A DNA stretch of 64,000 bases, taken from NCBI GenBank assembly GCA_937922785.1, contig CALAJQ010000004.1, positions 124,001 to 188,000 on the forward strand. The letters run 5' to 3'. Position numbers and translations under genes: made by a program. Positions 8,311-16,958 of the stretch are shown here, one piece after another; the first letter of the stretch is position 1; each line of letters starts with the position of its first letter. This DNA comes from an uncultured Acidimicrobiales bacterium. GTDB lineage: Bacteria; Actinomycetota; Acidimicrobiia; Acidimicrobiales; SZUA-35. The notes below the pieces were generated by a model. It was not told where the DNA came from. It searched no databases and worked only from the letters and a program-made list of their open reading frames with translations.

Positions 8311-8328
8311 AGATCCAGCGCCAGCTAC

Positions 8329-10050
8329 TTAGCCGATCACCTTGATGGTTCCGGCGGTGCCATCAACTTCCACTTCCATCCCGGTGACCAGCATTTCGGT
8401 GGCGCCTTCAACTGCAACCACGCATGGAATTCCGAGCTCTCGGGCAACGATTACTGCGTGGCTCATCAAAGCTCCAACGTTCACTACAACGGCCGCAGCC
8501 GGAAGGAACAACGGAGTCCATGAAGGGTCAGTGAGGGGTGCTACCAAGACTTCACCCGGGATCAGCTCATAAGCATCTGCCGGATCTAGAACCACTCGCA
8601 CTGTTCCCCTGGCCACTCCGCTGCATCCAGCGTCACCTTTCAGCACATCACCAACAGCGGCGGCGGTTGCTACCGCTGGCTGGTTCGCTTCTAGCTCTTC
8701 AATCGTCGGCACCTCGGCTTGGGACGTAATGAAGAACGGCGGGACGACGCTGGCGAAGCGATCAAAGAGTGCCCCTCTTTCGGCCAGGACGCTAGCCATA
8801 CTGGATGGGTTGTCCATGTAGGCGGGAAGCTCGGTGTAGGGGTCAAGCAAACCGACTCGTACCGGGTCGGGGTCTCCCCCATTTTCGGCCGCCCGTCGGA
8901 CCAGCTCACGGAATACCTGCTTCACCGGCAAGATGACCCGTACTGCACGATCTCGAGTTGCCTCGCGACCCTGAGCCCAGAAGGAGACGGCCCTAATGGC
9001 CTTATCGAAGTTCGGCTTGTCCATCAGGCCAACATGTGGCCTGACCTTCTCAATGGCGGCTTGTCGCTTTGAGTCGTCATCGCCAAGGCGAGTGCTAGGT
9101 GCCAGGTCTCGCTCGGCCTTGCGCATCGAGTCGATGGCGCTTAACGCAAGTTCAGGCGTGTTGTCCCAAGTCCGGGCGGTGATCTCCCAGTCATTGGGGC
9201 CACGTTGGCCATGTTCGGCGATGAACGCTTCGAACTCAGCCAAGAAATCGGCGGCTTCAGGAACCGAAATCAGCCGGTCCAGCAAGCCATCAACACCAGC
9301 GTCGAACGCGGCCGACACAGCAGCATTGGCCTTAACGTTCTTGGAGATGGCATATAGAGCCTGAGAATATTGAGCCGAATGCACATCACCAGCGGCGCCG
9401 ATGAGGTGGGTGACCAACCCCGGCTCACCAGCAGCAACTGCTGCGTCGCTGAGTATTCCTGACACGATCGCAGCCAGGGCAGTTGTCTTCATGTGGTTGG
9501 CAAATACCGGTTCGAAAGCGTCAGGAAATGCGTATAGGTAGTCAAGTAGCGCTTCGTTCGAAGCATCCAACGATGGGCGCTTGGCCTCAAAGGCGGCTGC
9601 TCTTTCAAAACTGTCCGTTGCCTCCGCTGGCAGTGTTTTTTGGCCTAACGCACCAAGAACGGTCTTCAGGATGCGAAGCGAGGACAAGATGCTCTTGTCT
9701 CCCTTACTAGGCACATAAGGAGGTGGATCACCTTCGCCGAAGAATGCGACATCGATTGCGTCCGCTGACGAGCCGGGCGCCCTGACTCCCATCATCCGGA
9801 GGTAAGAAAGGTTCAAATAGGTGTATCCCGCGTAGACGCCAATGATCACAGGGTCCTCGCTGGTGAAGTCCCCTTTGGAAGCAATTCCAAGGTCCTCATA
9901 CGCGCTCCGCCACGCTCGCTCGGCCGGAACGACTCCAAGCTGATAGCCAATGTTGGTTACTACTTCTGGGAAGACCTCGCCGACGTTTCCTCGGGTGTTG
10001 TAGGGCCAGCGATTATCGACGCGGCCTTCGATGATCCATGAAGTTCCCAT
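8329..10050 (-). CDS. PEP-utilising swivel-domain protein lacking an ATP-grasp domain
   Basis: A 573-aa protein whose C-terminal 90 residues form the phosphohistidine swivelling domain of PEP-utilising enzymes. The motif is GALMSHAVIVARELGIPCVV, with the candidate phospho-histidine at residue 531. The N-terminal 450 residues resemble the middle region found with PEP-synthase-like and rifampin-phosphotransferase-like proteins (FPEVVTNIGYQLG near residue 30). No ATP-grasp nucleotide-binding domain is present, so it cannot by itself run the usual ATP to phospho-His reaction. Its ATG overlaps the stop of the P450 gene by one base (TGATG), so the two are coupled. Function unknown; it may modify or handle the P450 product. 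Confidence 0.75.
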   Translation of the reverse strand: MGTSWIIEGRVDNRWPYNTRGNVGEVFPEVVTNIGYQLGVVPAERAWRSAYEDLGIASKGDFTSEDPVIIGVYAGYTYLNLSYLRMMGVRAPGSSADAIDVAFFGEGDPPPYVPSKGDKSILSSLRILKTVLGALGQKTLPAEATDSFERAAAFEAKRPSLDASNEALLDYLYAFPDAFEPVFANHMKTTALAAIVSGILSDAAVAAGEPGLVTHLIGAAGDVHSAQYSQALYAISKNVKANAAVSAAFDAGVDGLLDRLISVPEAADFLAEFEAFIAEHGQRGPNDWEITARTWDNTPELALSAIDSMRKAERDLAPSTRLGDDDSKRQAAIEKVRPHVGLMDKPNFDKAIRAVSFWAQGREATRDRAVRVILPVKQVFRELVRRAAENGGDPDPVRVGLLDPYTELPAYMDNPSSMASVLAERGALFDRFASVVPPFFITSQAEVPTIEELEANQPAVATAAAVGDVLKGDAGCSGVARGTVRVVLDPADAYELIPGEVLVAPLTDPSWTPLFLPAAAVVVNVGALMSHAVIVARELGIPCVVAVEGATEMLVTGMEVEVDGTAGTIKVIG

Positions 10051-11267
10051 CAGAACGTCACCGGCAGGTAACGAGGCCCTCGGACCTGTCCACCAGCCCA
10101 GGTCACCGACGCAGGATCGGTGACCTCGAACTCGGGAATTCGTTCGAACCATGTTCTCAAGGCAACATCCATTTCCATTCGTGCCAAGTTTGAGCCGGCA
10201 CACCTATGTATTCCTGCGCCGAAGGCTATATGGCGGTTTACTTTCCGATCAATAATGAACTTGTCGGCGTCTTCGAACGCTTCGGGGTCATGGTTAGCTC
10301 CGGGGAAGTTCATGATTACCTTGTCGCCCGGGCTCATCGTTACCCCTTCGTATTCGACGTCTTCAATTACCTCGCGAGCCATTGTCACTGGCGAGTAGAA
10401 CCGCAATGATTCCTCTACTGCAGTCGGGAACAGATCAGGGTCTCCGGCTAGCCGGCGACGGTCTTCTTCGTGGGTTCCAAAGTGCCAGATCGCTGACCCG
10501 ATGGAACTCCAGGTTGTGTCGATTCCGGCCACTAACTGCAGGTTGCACATGCCTACAAGGATCTCGGGATCGATGGGATGTCCTTCCGGAGTTCGAGCGG
10601 CCACAAAATGAGAAACGAGATCGTCGCCGCCGGGGTTGGCCATTCGGTCCTCAACGATCTCGTGGAAGAAGTCTCGTATGACCTTTCGATACTTCACCCG
10701 CAGGTCCGGATCAGAAAGGCCGAGCTCTAGGACCGCCCGAACCCAGTACGTGAATTCCTCCGCCCGTTCTTCGTCCACGCCCAGTTTCAAGGCAATCAGT
10801 CTGGGAGGGATTTGCTGGGCGTACTCGCCCGCGGCGTCAACCGAACCCTTTTCGATGAACCCGTCGATCAGGCGATTGCACAAATCCACTGTGTAAGGCC
10901 TGTGCGCTTCGATCGCCTTCACTGTGTAGTGCGGCAACAAAATGCGGCGGGTCCATGATTGCTCCTCGCCATCTGAGCTGATGGGGGCGGCGTTGGCTCC
11001 GTACTTTTTTTGTCGTGCGTCTTCGCGAATTATCTCCGGTGCACGCATAACCAGTGGGTCGCGCGATGACAGCGCTGGAATCATCTTGGCCATCGCCTGT
11101 ACATCGGCGTATTTGGTAGGCAGGAACGAGCCTTCGTGGCGATCAGTGTGAGCAATCGGGCATCGACCGCGCAGCTCCTCCCAAACTGGGACAGGGTCGT
11201 TTATGTAGCCTGGATCCAGAATGTCATAGTCGGTAGCCCAGTCATTGACGGGCTCAGTGTTCGCCAT
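10050..11267 (-). CDS. Cytochrome P450
   Basis: A 405-aa soluble bacterial class I P450. The heme-binding loop FGAGIHRCAG has the axial thiolate at C356. The I-helix oxygen-activation motif is AGIDTT, and the ExxR of the K helix is EESLR. It needs a ferredoxin and reductase, and none are encoded nearby. It precedes and is translationally coupled to the PEP-swivel gene and follows the lipase and WS/DGAT genes on the same strand, so an oxidation on a lipid or terpenoid substrate is a reasonable but unproven guess. Confidence 0.95.
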   Translation of the reverse strand: MANTEPVNDWATDYDILDPGYINDPVPVWEELRGRCPIAHTDRHEGSFLPTKYADVQAMAKMIPALSSRDPLVMRAPEIIREDARQKKYGANAAPISSDGEEQSWTRRILLPHYTVKAIEAHRPYTVDLCNRLIDGFIEKGSVDAAGEYAQQIPPRLIALKLGVDEERAEEFTYWVRAVLELGLSDPDLRVKYRKVIRDFFHEIVEDRMANPGGDDLVSHFVAARTPEGHPIDPEILVGMCNLQLVAGIDTTWSSIGSAIWHFGTHEEDRRRLAGDPDLFPTAVEESLRFYSPVTMAREVIEDVEYEGVTMSPGDKVIMNFPGANHDPEAFEDADKFIIDRKVNRHIAFGAGIHRCAGSNLARMEMDVALRTWFERIPEFEVTDPASVTWAGGQVRGPRYLPVTF

Positions 11268-11336
11268 CGGTAGTTCTCCCCTTGAATTGGGGATCAGACT
11301 AGAAGACCGCCTGACGAAGCACCAAACGCCGTTCGG

Positions 11337-12143
11337 CTAGGCAGCTTCAGGGACAGCCTCAGGGACTCGGAAGCTTGTTGGCAGAGGAAATAGGCCCCTT
11401 AACCAAAGCGGTGGACGGAATCGTCTCCACTCTCCAACTGGTTGAGCCAAACGGTCAGCGATGACTATTGCAACCGCTGGATGGAATCCGAGTCCGCAAT
11501 GGCTTCCGACCACCTCCACGTTCTCGCTGATAGGGCCGCGGGTCTCTAAACACGTGCGCCAGTCCACGATGCCGTCAGTGCGGGTGTACACCGAGGTTGA
11601 GGGGACCTCAAGCAACCCTTCCATGTGCATCATTTCATCGGCTGCTTCCGGAACATGCAGATGCTCCAGCGACTTCCACATAGCCGACGCTGCACTGTCG
11701 TCACCGGGTTCCATACGAAATGGACTGCCGAGAGTTATCACTTGCCGCACATGTTGGGGGTTCACTTTGGCTAGCTCCCTGGCATAGATGCCGCCGAGAC
11801 TCCACCCGATAACCGACACGGGCTGGCTTTCGCGCTCAACTATGTAGGCGAATCGTTTTGCGAATCCATCAACGATCTGAGGCGTCGGGCCGAGGTTCGA
11901 TCCCAAGCCCCAGCTGTAAGTGCGGTAGCCAAGACTGCGCAAGAGCACACGAAGGCGAGCAGTAGAGCGATCAGTGGCCATAAAACCAGGCATGACAAAC
12001 ACTGGGTGTCCGTCGCCCTTCTTGAGGTTCTTTAGCAACGGCTTAAGCGCAGTCCAAGAGGCCGCTTCGCCAACGGCACGGTATTCCAGCGCAGTCAGAA
12101 CCTTGGACGGAGCTTTCACAATCGTGTTACTGGTCACTCTCAA
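11337..12143 (-). CDS. Alpha/beta-hydrolase, lipase/esterase type
   Basis: A 268-aa alpha/beta-hydrolase. The nucleophile elbow is GWSLGG (GxSxG), followed by IYARELAKVNPQHVRQVITLGSP, as in triacylglycerol lipases of the LipA/PGAP1-like group. The oxyanion strand is HPVFVMPGFMATD. A late His (VVGSHCGLGFHP) can complete the triad. No signal peptide is visible, so it is likely intracellular and may act on stored acylglycerol or wax esters made by the WS/DGAT genes just upstream (36-bp gap). In Mycobacterium tuberculosis the comparable locus also places an esterase gene (Rv2485c) beside a WS/DGAT gene. Confidence 0.85.
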   Translation of the reverse strand: MRVTSNTIVKAPSKVLTALEYRAVGEAASWTALKPLLKNLKKGDGHPVFVMPGFMATDRSTARLRVLLRSLGYRTYSWGLGSNLGPTPQIVDGFAKRFAYIVERESQPVSVIGWSLGGIYARELAKVNPQHVRQVITLGSPFRMEPGDDSAASAMWKSLEHLHVPEAADEMMHMEGLLEVPSTSVYTRTDGIVDWRTCLETRGPISENVEVVGSHCGLGFHPAVAIVIADRLAQPVGEWRRFRPPLWLRGLFPLPTSFRVPEAVPEAA

Positions 12144-12179
12144 GAGTGTAGATGCAGTCTGAGTGACGAAGAAAATTGC

Positions 12180-13802
12180 CTATTTTTTGGTGGCCGCAGC
12201 CCTCTTTTTGGCCGCAGCCTTCTTCTTGGCTGGTTTCTTCTTTACAGCCTTCTTTTTGGCTGGTTTCTTCTGCGCGGCCTTCTTCAGAGCTGGCTGCTTG
12301 GCGGCTTCGGTCTTGGGAGCCAGCTTGACACCGAGGTCTGCAGCCAAGATGTCGATCTCTTCGATGCAATAGTCAACAAGGGTCCACAAATCAGGCACCA
12401 GTTCACGACAAGCAACAAGGCCGAAGTCGAGCTTGTCTACATAGCTTTGAACCGTCACATTCAGACCTTGACCATCAACAATTGTTGAGACCGGGTAGTA
12501 GTGCTTCAACGGCGCGTCCTCGGTCAGGAAAAGCGGCTGTCGAGGACCGGGAACGTTTGAAATCACCAGGTTCGCCGGAGGGTTTGTTCGATCTGCAATT
12601 CTAGTTCTGGCCGCTATGCGGGCAGCTCGGACTGCCAGTGCTGGCGGCGCTAATTCACTCATCTCCAACAACATGTCGGCGGGCATGAGATCGAACTGGC
12701 CTTTGCCGACAACCATTGCTTCGTGCATTTCACTCAAGCGCTCGCCGGGCGCTGCGGTAGCTGTTGGAATTTCAGAGAAGATCGCCGACACACGGTTTGA
12801 CCACTTGTCTGTCTCGTTCCCAGTCCGGATAGAAACAGGCACCATCGCAATCAGATTCTCATCAGGAAGAGCGTCATGATCTAGCAAGTAGCGGCGCAAG
12901 GCGCCCGCGCAGACAGTCATAACAACATCGTTAATGGTGGCGCCGGTTGCTTTACGAATTGCCTTGATGTCATCCAGGCGCGCACTGCGATAGGCAAACC
13001 GTCGGTGCGCAGTGATGCTTGCGTTGAACGGCGTACGGGGTCCTCCGAATGCAGGGATCAACGGGGGCCGATCATCTTCACCACTTATCTCGCTACCCAA
13101 GATTCGCCTGGCAATTACGCCAGCAGGTCCAGGCAGGCCTTTGCGAAGAGCATTGGCTACGTCACCAAATCCTCGGGTCTTGGTCACTTCGCCGAGACTT
13201 TGTAGCGTTTTGATTTGCAGACGCAAAGCCTTGGCCGGTGTTCGCGCCACCTCGATAGCAGTGCGGGCCATCAACCGCCCTGGGCCCGGTTCAGACTCTG
13301 GCCGCCACGGATCAGCTTTGGGCGCCTCACCGTCTTCAAGAATCATCACAAGCATCTCGGCGCCAGCTGCCCCATCAACCGTTGCGTGATGCACCTTGGT
13401 CAGGACGCCAAAGTCGCCGCTCTCGAGACCCTCGATTACATAGACCTCCCACAACGGTCGCGAGCGATCCATCGGGCGACCCACCAGGCGCCCAACAAGC
13501 TCGCCCACCTGCTGCTCGGTACCTTGCCCAGGAACCGCAATGTGACGGAGGTGAAAGTCAAGGTCGAAGTCGGGGTCGTTGATCCAGTAAGGACGATCGA
13601 GCCCGAATGGCACTTCAACTAGCCGACGCCGAAACGGCTCGAGAATTGACAGCTTGGACTCAATTTGGTTGCGAAAGACTTGGTACGGATCGAAGTCAGG
13701 ATCATCAGGGCGACCATAAATTGAGAGGCTTGAGACGTGACCAAATGAGGTCGCCGTCTCGAGATTCAGAAAGCTGGTGTCGAGACCAGATAGTTGCTTC
13801 AT
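12180..13802 (-). CDS. Wax ester synthase/diacylglycerol acyltransferase with Lys/Ala-rich tail
   Basis: A 540-aa WS/DGAT enzyme that esterifies acyl-CoA to diacylglycerol or a fatty alcohol at the membrane or lipid-body surface. The catalytic HHxxxDG motif is HHATVDG at residues 138-144. The family motif region NLVISNVPGPRQPLF is near residue 420. Members usually have about 450-480 residues. This one carries an extra C-terminal tail of about 40 residues built from repeats such as KKPAKKKA, like histone-H1-type or HU-fusion tails. The gene overlaps the upstream acyl-CoA synthetase gene by 4 bp (ATGA), so substrate activation and esterification are coupled. Confidence 0.93.
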   Translation of the reverse strand: MKQLSGLDTSFLNLETATSFGHVSSLSIYGRPDDPDFDPYQVFRNQIESKLSILEPFRRRLVEVPFGLDRPYWINDPDFDLDFHLRHIAVPGQGTEQQVGELVGRLVGRPMDRSRPLWEVYVIEGLESGDFGVLTKVHHATVDGAAGAEMLVMILEDGEAPKADPWRPESEPGPGRLMARTAIEVARTPAKALRLQIKTLQSLGEVTKTRGFGDVANALRKGLPGPAGVIARRILGSEISGEDDRPPLIPAFGGPRTPFNASITAHRRFAYRSARLDDIKAIRKATGATINDVVMTVCAGALRRYLLDHDALPDENLIAMVPVSIRTGNETDKWSNRVSAIFSEIPTATAAPGERLSEMHEAMVVGKGQFDLMPADMLLEMSELAPPALAVRAARIAARTRIADRTNPPANLVISNVPGPRQPLFLTEDAPLKHYYPVSTIVDGQGLNVTVQSYVDKLDFGLVACRELVPDLWTLVDYCIEEIDILAADLGVKLAPKTEAAKQPALKKAAQKKPAKKKAVKKKPAKKKAAAKKRAAATKK

Positions 13803-15430
13803 TTCTTGGGTTCCCCTGTTTTTGCTTCGCCGATACTTGCGATCAGTTGACTTCTTAGAACTTTGCCCGATGAGTTCCTGGGAAGCTCGTCCACATATAT
13901 GTATTCGCGCGGGACCTCGTACGGCGCCAGCGCTTTGCTCAGATGGGCCTTGAGCTGCTTAGTTACCGTGGCTTGAGACGGCATATTTACGTTGGCGTCA
14001 GAACCGTGTGCGGTGACTACTACTGCTGTGACTCGATGGCCCAAGTCATCATCAGGCACTCCAACAACAACTGCCTCACTAACCAAGTCATGACCAAGCA
14101 GCTCTCGCTCGATGTTGACGGGGTAGATGTTCTCTCCGCCGCTGATGATCATGTCGTCGGCCCGACCTAGGACGAAGAGTCGACCCTTGGAATCGAAATA
14201 TCCTTCGTCTCCGATGGTCATATGTTCGTCGACCATTTCCTTTGAACCGCCGCCGGTGTAGCCGTCGAAGAGATTTGAACTCTTAACCGCGATTCGCCCG
14301 ATAAGGCCTGCATTGGCCTTCTTTCCCGATGGGGTCAAGATACGCACGTCGACTCCTTTAAGCGGGCGGCCAGCGGTGCCAGGCGCGGCACGCAGATCGG
14401 CGGGGGTCGCCACGCTTACTTGCCCAACTTCGGTTGAACCATAGATGCTGTAGAGGCACTCGCCGTAGGCGTCCATCCAGCGATCCGACAGGTCACCGGG
14501 CAGCGCCGACCCGCTGCTAGCAACGATTCGAAGGCTCGACATGTCTCGGTCGCAATTGGCCTCAAGGATTCGGTGCAACATCACGGGCACTGCGACTAGG
14601 ACCTCAGCATTGTTAGCTTCAACGTCTCGAGCAACGCCCTCAGGATCAAATGAACGCCGTAGCACCACTGTATTGGCCAGGGTCGAGGCCAACACAAGCT
14701 GGCTGACACCCCAAGCGTGGAACAGTGGAGCTGGCACAACAAAGACGCTGCCGCTTCGGAATGGAACACTCTTCAAGAATCCAAAGGCCGCGGCCAATGC
14801 TTTGGGGCCAGCTGATCTGTTGGTTCCTTTCGGAGCACCGGTAGTGCCCGATGTCAGCAAGATCGGATCTGGAATGCGCCACGGGTTACGCATCTGCATT
14901 GGCAGGCGGTAACGCTTCAGCTCAGGAAAGGACCAGCTCTGATCATCCTCAGGGGCAGCAATAATCACGCTGACCCCATCGGATGCGTCACCAAGCCGGT
15001 AGGCGAATTCCCGGTCGGCCACCACTGCAGTGATTCCCTCACTCTTTATCACTGCTGATAGCTGGCCGGCCGGAAGACCTGTATTTAGATAGACAACACG
15101 GGCACCAATCTTTGCGATTGCGATGTTGGCTTCAACAAAGCCGCGATGATTCCTGCAAAGGATGCCAATTGTAGAGCGCCGACCCAGCTTCAGCTGTCGA
15201 AATGCGCCAGCAACCCTGCTGGTTCGCCAGTCAAGCTGGCGGAAGGTGATGAAGCCATAATCGTCCACGACGGCTCTGCGATGAGGATGGCGCAAGGCAG
15301 CGGCAGCATATGGAGCAGCGATTGACGCACCCCAAAATGCGCCAGCGCCTGTCATAGCTCCTACCGAGCGCGGGTCGCTCATGCCGGTACGTCTAACCAC
15401 CTCTAACACTGCAAGCGGCCCACTACTCAT
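13799..15430 (-). CDS. Acyl-CoA synthetase (AMP-forming, FadD-like)
   Basis: A 543-aa ANL-superfamily ligase that activates a carboxylic acid, probably a fatty acid, with ATP and CoA. The P-loop is LLTSGTTGAPKGTNRSAG, motif A5 is YSIYGSTEVGQVS, and the hinge region is GRADDMIISGGENIYPVNIE. The C-terminal catalytic lysine sits in PRNSSGKVLRSQL. I start it at the ATG at 15430, whose ATGAGTAG overlaps the stop of the upstream WS/DGAT gene by 8 bp; an in-frame start 12 codons upstream lies fully inside that gene. It sits between two WS/DGAT genes and presumably supplies their acyl-CoA. Confidence 0.93.
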   Translation of the reverse strand: MSSGPLAVLEVVRRTGMSDPRSVGAMTGAGAFWGASIAAPYAAAALRHPHRRAVVDDYGFITFRQLDWRTSRVAGAFRQLKLGRRSTIGILCRNHRGFVEANIAIAKIGARVVYLNTGLPAGQLSAVIKSEGITAVVADREFAYRLGDASDGVSVIIAAPEDDQSWSFPELKRYRLPMQMRNPWRIPDPILLTSGTTGAPKGTNRSAGPKALAAAFGFLKSVPFRSGSVFVVPAPLFHAWGVSQLVLASTLANTVVLRRSFDPEGVARDVEANNAEVLVAVPVMLHRILEANCDRDMSSLRIVASSGSALPGDLSDRWMDAYGECLYSIYGSTEVGQVSVATPADLRAAPGTAGRPLKGVDVRILTPSGKKANAGLIGRIAVKSSNLFDGYTGGGSKEMVDEHMTIGDEGYFDSKGRLFVLGRADDMIISGGENIYPVNIERELLGHDLVSEAVVVGVPDDDLGHRVTAVVVTAHGSDANVNMPSQATVTKQLKAHLSKALAPYEVPREYIYVDELPRNSSGKVLRSQLIASIGEAKTGEPKK

Positions 15431-16937
15431 TGCGGTGTTCCGAGTGTTGTGTCCCGGCTTCAGCAATCAACGCTTCGAAGGCGTCGGCAACGTGGCGGCG
15501 ATAGCCGGCGGGGTCTGTTATTGCCGCAGGATCGATGAATAGCCCGATCTCGAAGTGGCCGTCATATGACATAGCCGTGATGTTTGCTGCAGTTCCAGCA
15601 ACTGGACCCATACACACGATCGATTCGACCCTTGCACCGGCGCAGTAAAGCGAGAACGGTGCTCCCCGAAGATTCGAAGTTGCAAAGTCAATCTTAGCTG
15701 CTTGGGCACGAGCGGTCCGGGTAACAACCGACGTAGGAAGCAGGTTGATCATTCCGGACAGCCCGGTGATTCCACCGCCACTGGATATGCCGTCGCGGGC
15801 AACAGCAATGATGTTGCGAACTGTGCGCATCCGGCTTTGAATCGAAACTTCATCTCCGGGAACTTGAACAAGCACTGGCGTAAAGGCGTTGCCGCTCACT
15901 TTGTTGTCCTTGCGGGTGCTCAGAACAAAGCTGGTATTGAAGGCCTCTACTTTCGAACCGCGTTCAGCGTGATAGCGAACGCTGGCATCAATTAGCCCGA
16001 CCATAAAAGCATCGTTGATGCTTCCACCCAACAATTTCGAGGCGCCCTTCAGCCCGTCCAACGAAACTCGAACATGCTCCAACTGGCGGTGGCGGCTGCG
16101 GTTCTTCCACAGCGGTGAGCCACCTTGAACTTCATTGCTCGACCCAGAGAGTTGACCTACCGCAGACTTGGCGGCCGCAACCAGATCTTCTGATGCTTCT
16201 GCTGCTCGCTTGGGGTCCGCTGGCCACAGACTTAACTCACCGGCGACTCGGCGAGCAATGCCGCCCTGCCGCCGGGCTAGGAACTTCATACTTCTGGTTG
16301 CTGTTTTAGCGAACGTTGTGGCCAAGTCTCCGCCGGGCTTTGCTCCACTCGACTCTTTGAGCGCAGCCTCTATCACTGCATCCAGATCGACATCAGGCTT
16401 CGGGGCTTCGTCCCGAGAAAGCTGCTGATAAAGCTCGGCCATCCTCAGCTGGCCGATGCCGTCGCTAATCACATGATGAGTAAGTGTCCACAAGGCACCC
16501 CGGCCACCTTCGAGCCCACTGATGGCAACAAAGCGCCAAAGCGGGCGGGTGCGATCCATTGGCTCTTCATAAAGCGTTGTGGCCAGATCAAGAAGCTGGC
16601 GTTCAGTCCCGGGACCGGGCAGCTGAATTTCGCGTACGTGGTAGTCGAAGTTGAACTCCGAATCGGGAATCCACTCAGGCGTTGACAGCCTTCCAAGACC
16701 GGGAACAACCCGCTGGTATAGGCGAGGAATCTTGGCAACACCAAACCGAACCTGGCGACGGAACAAGTCCATATCAACCGGCTGGTCCAGAATGGTTAAC
16801 GCAGCACCACTTGAGTTAAGCCATGGATCCTTTTCGATGTTCCACATCAGCGCCTCATGCTCGGACATGCGGTTGCTGAAACTGAAGTCGCGTTCTTTCT
16901 TTTTCGGCTTCTGGGAAGATTTTATCTGGTCAGACAT
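15423..16937 (-). CDS. Wax ester synthase/diacylglycerol acyltransferase family protein
   Basis: A 504-aa second WS/DGAT paralogue. The catalytic motif is HHVISDG at residues 154-160, and the N-terminal region matches the condensation-type fold (MSEHEALMWNIEKDPWLNSSG). The acidic/basic N-terminus (QKPKKKERD) lacks a signal peptide, and it has no lysine-rich tail, unlike its neighbour. It is the second gene after HAD-PlsC, with a 21-bp gap. The order HAD-PlsC then WS/DGAT matches Rv2483c-Rv2484c of M. tuberculosis, which supports a role in neutral lipid synthesis. Confidence 0.92.
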   Translation of the reverse strand: MSDQIKSSQKPKKKERDFSFSNRMSEHEALMWNIEKDPWLNSSGAALTILDQPVDMDLFRRQVRFGVAKIPRLYQRVVPGLGRLSTPEWIPDSEFNFDYHVREIQLPGPGTERQLLDLATTLYEEPMDRTRPLWRFVAISGLEGGRGALWTLTHHVISDGIGQLRMAELYQQLSRDEAPKPDVDLDAVIEAALKESSGAKPGGDLATTFAKTATRSMKFLARRQGGIARRVAGELSLWPADPKRAAEASEDLVAAAKSAVGQLSGSSNEVQGGSPLWKNRSRHRQLEHVRVSLDGLKGASKLLGGSINDAFMVGLIDASVRYHAERGSKVEAFNTSFVLSTRKDNKVSGNAFTPVLVQVPGDEVSIQSRMRTVRNIIAVARDGISSGGGITGLSGMINLLPTSVVTRTARAQAAKIDFATSNLRGAPFSLYCAGARVESIVCMGPVAGTAANITAMSYDGHFEIGLFIDPAAITDPAGYRRHVADAFEALIAEAGTQHSEHRNE

Positions 16938-16958
16938 CGCGGGTCACGCTCCTAGCGA

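Noticed and set aside
8329-10050. Full PEP synthase or rifampin phosphotransferase
   Set aside because: The ATP-grasp domain and its motifs are missing, and the length is too short for either enzyme.
12127-12372. Small Lys/Glu-rich and Phe/Ala-rich frames opposite or out of phase with the WS/DGAT tail
   Set aside because: They are frame shadows of the repetitive lysine codons of the tail.
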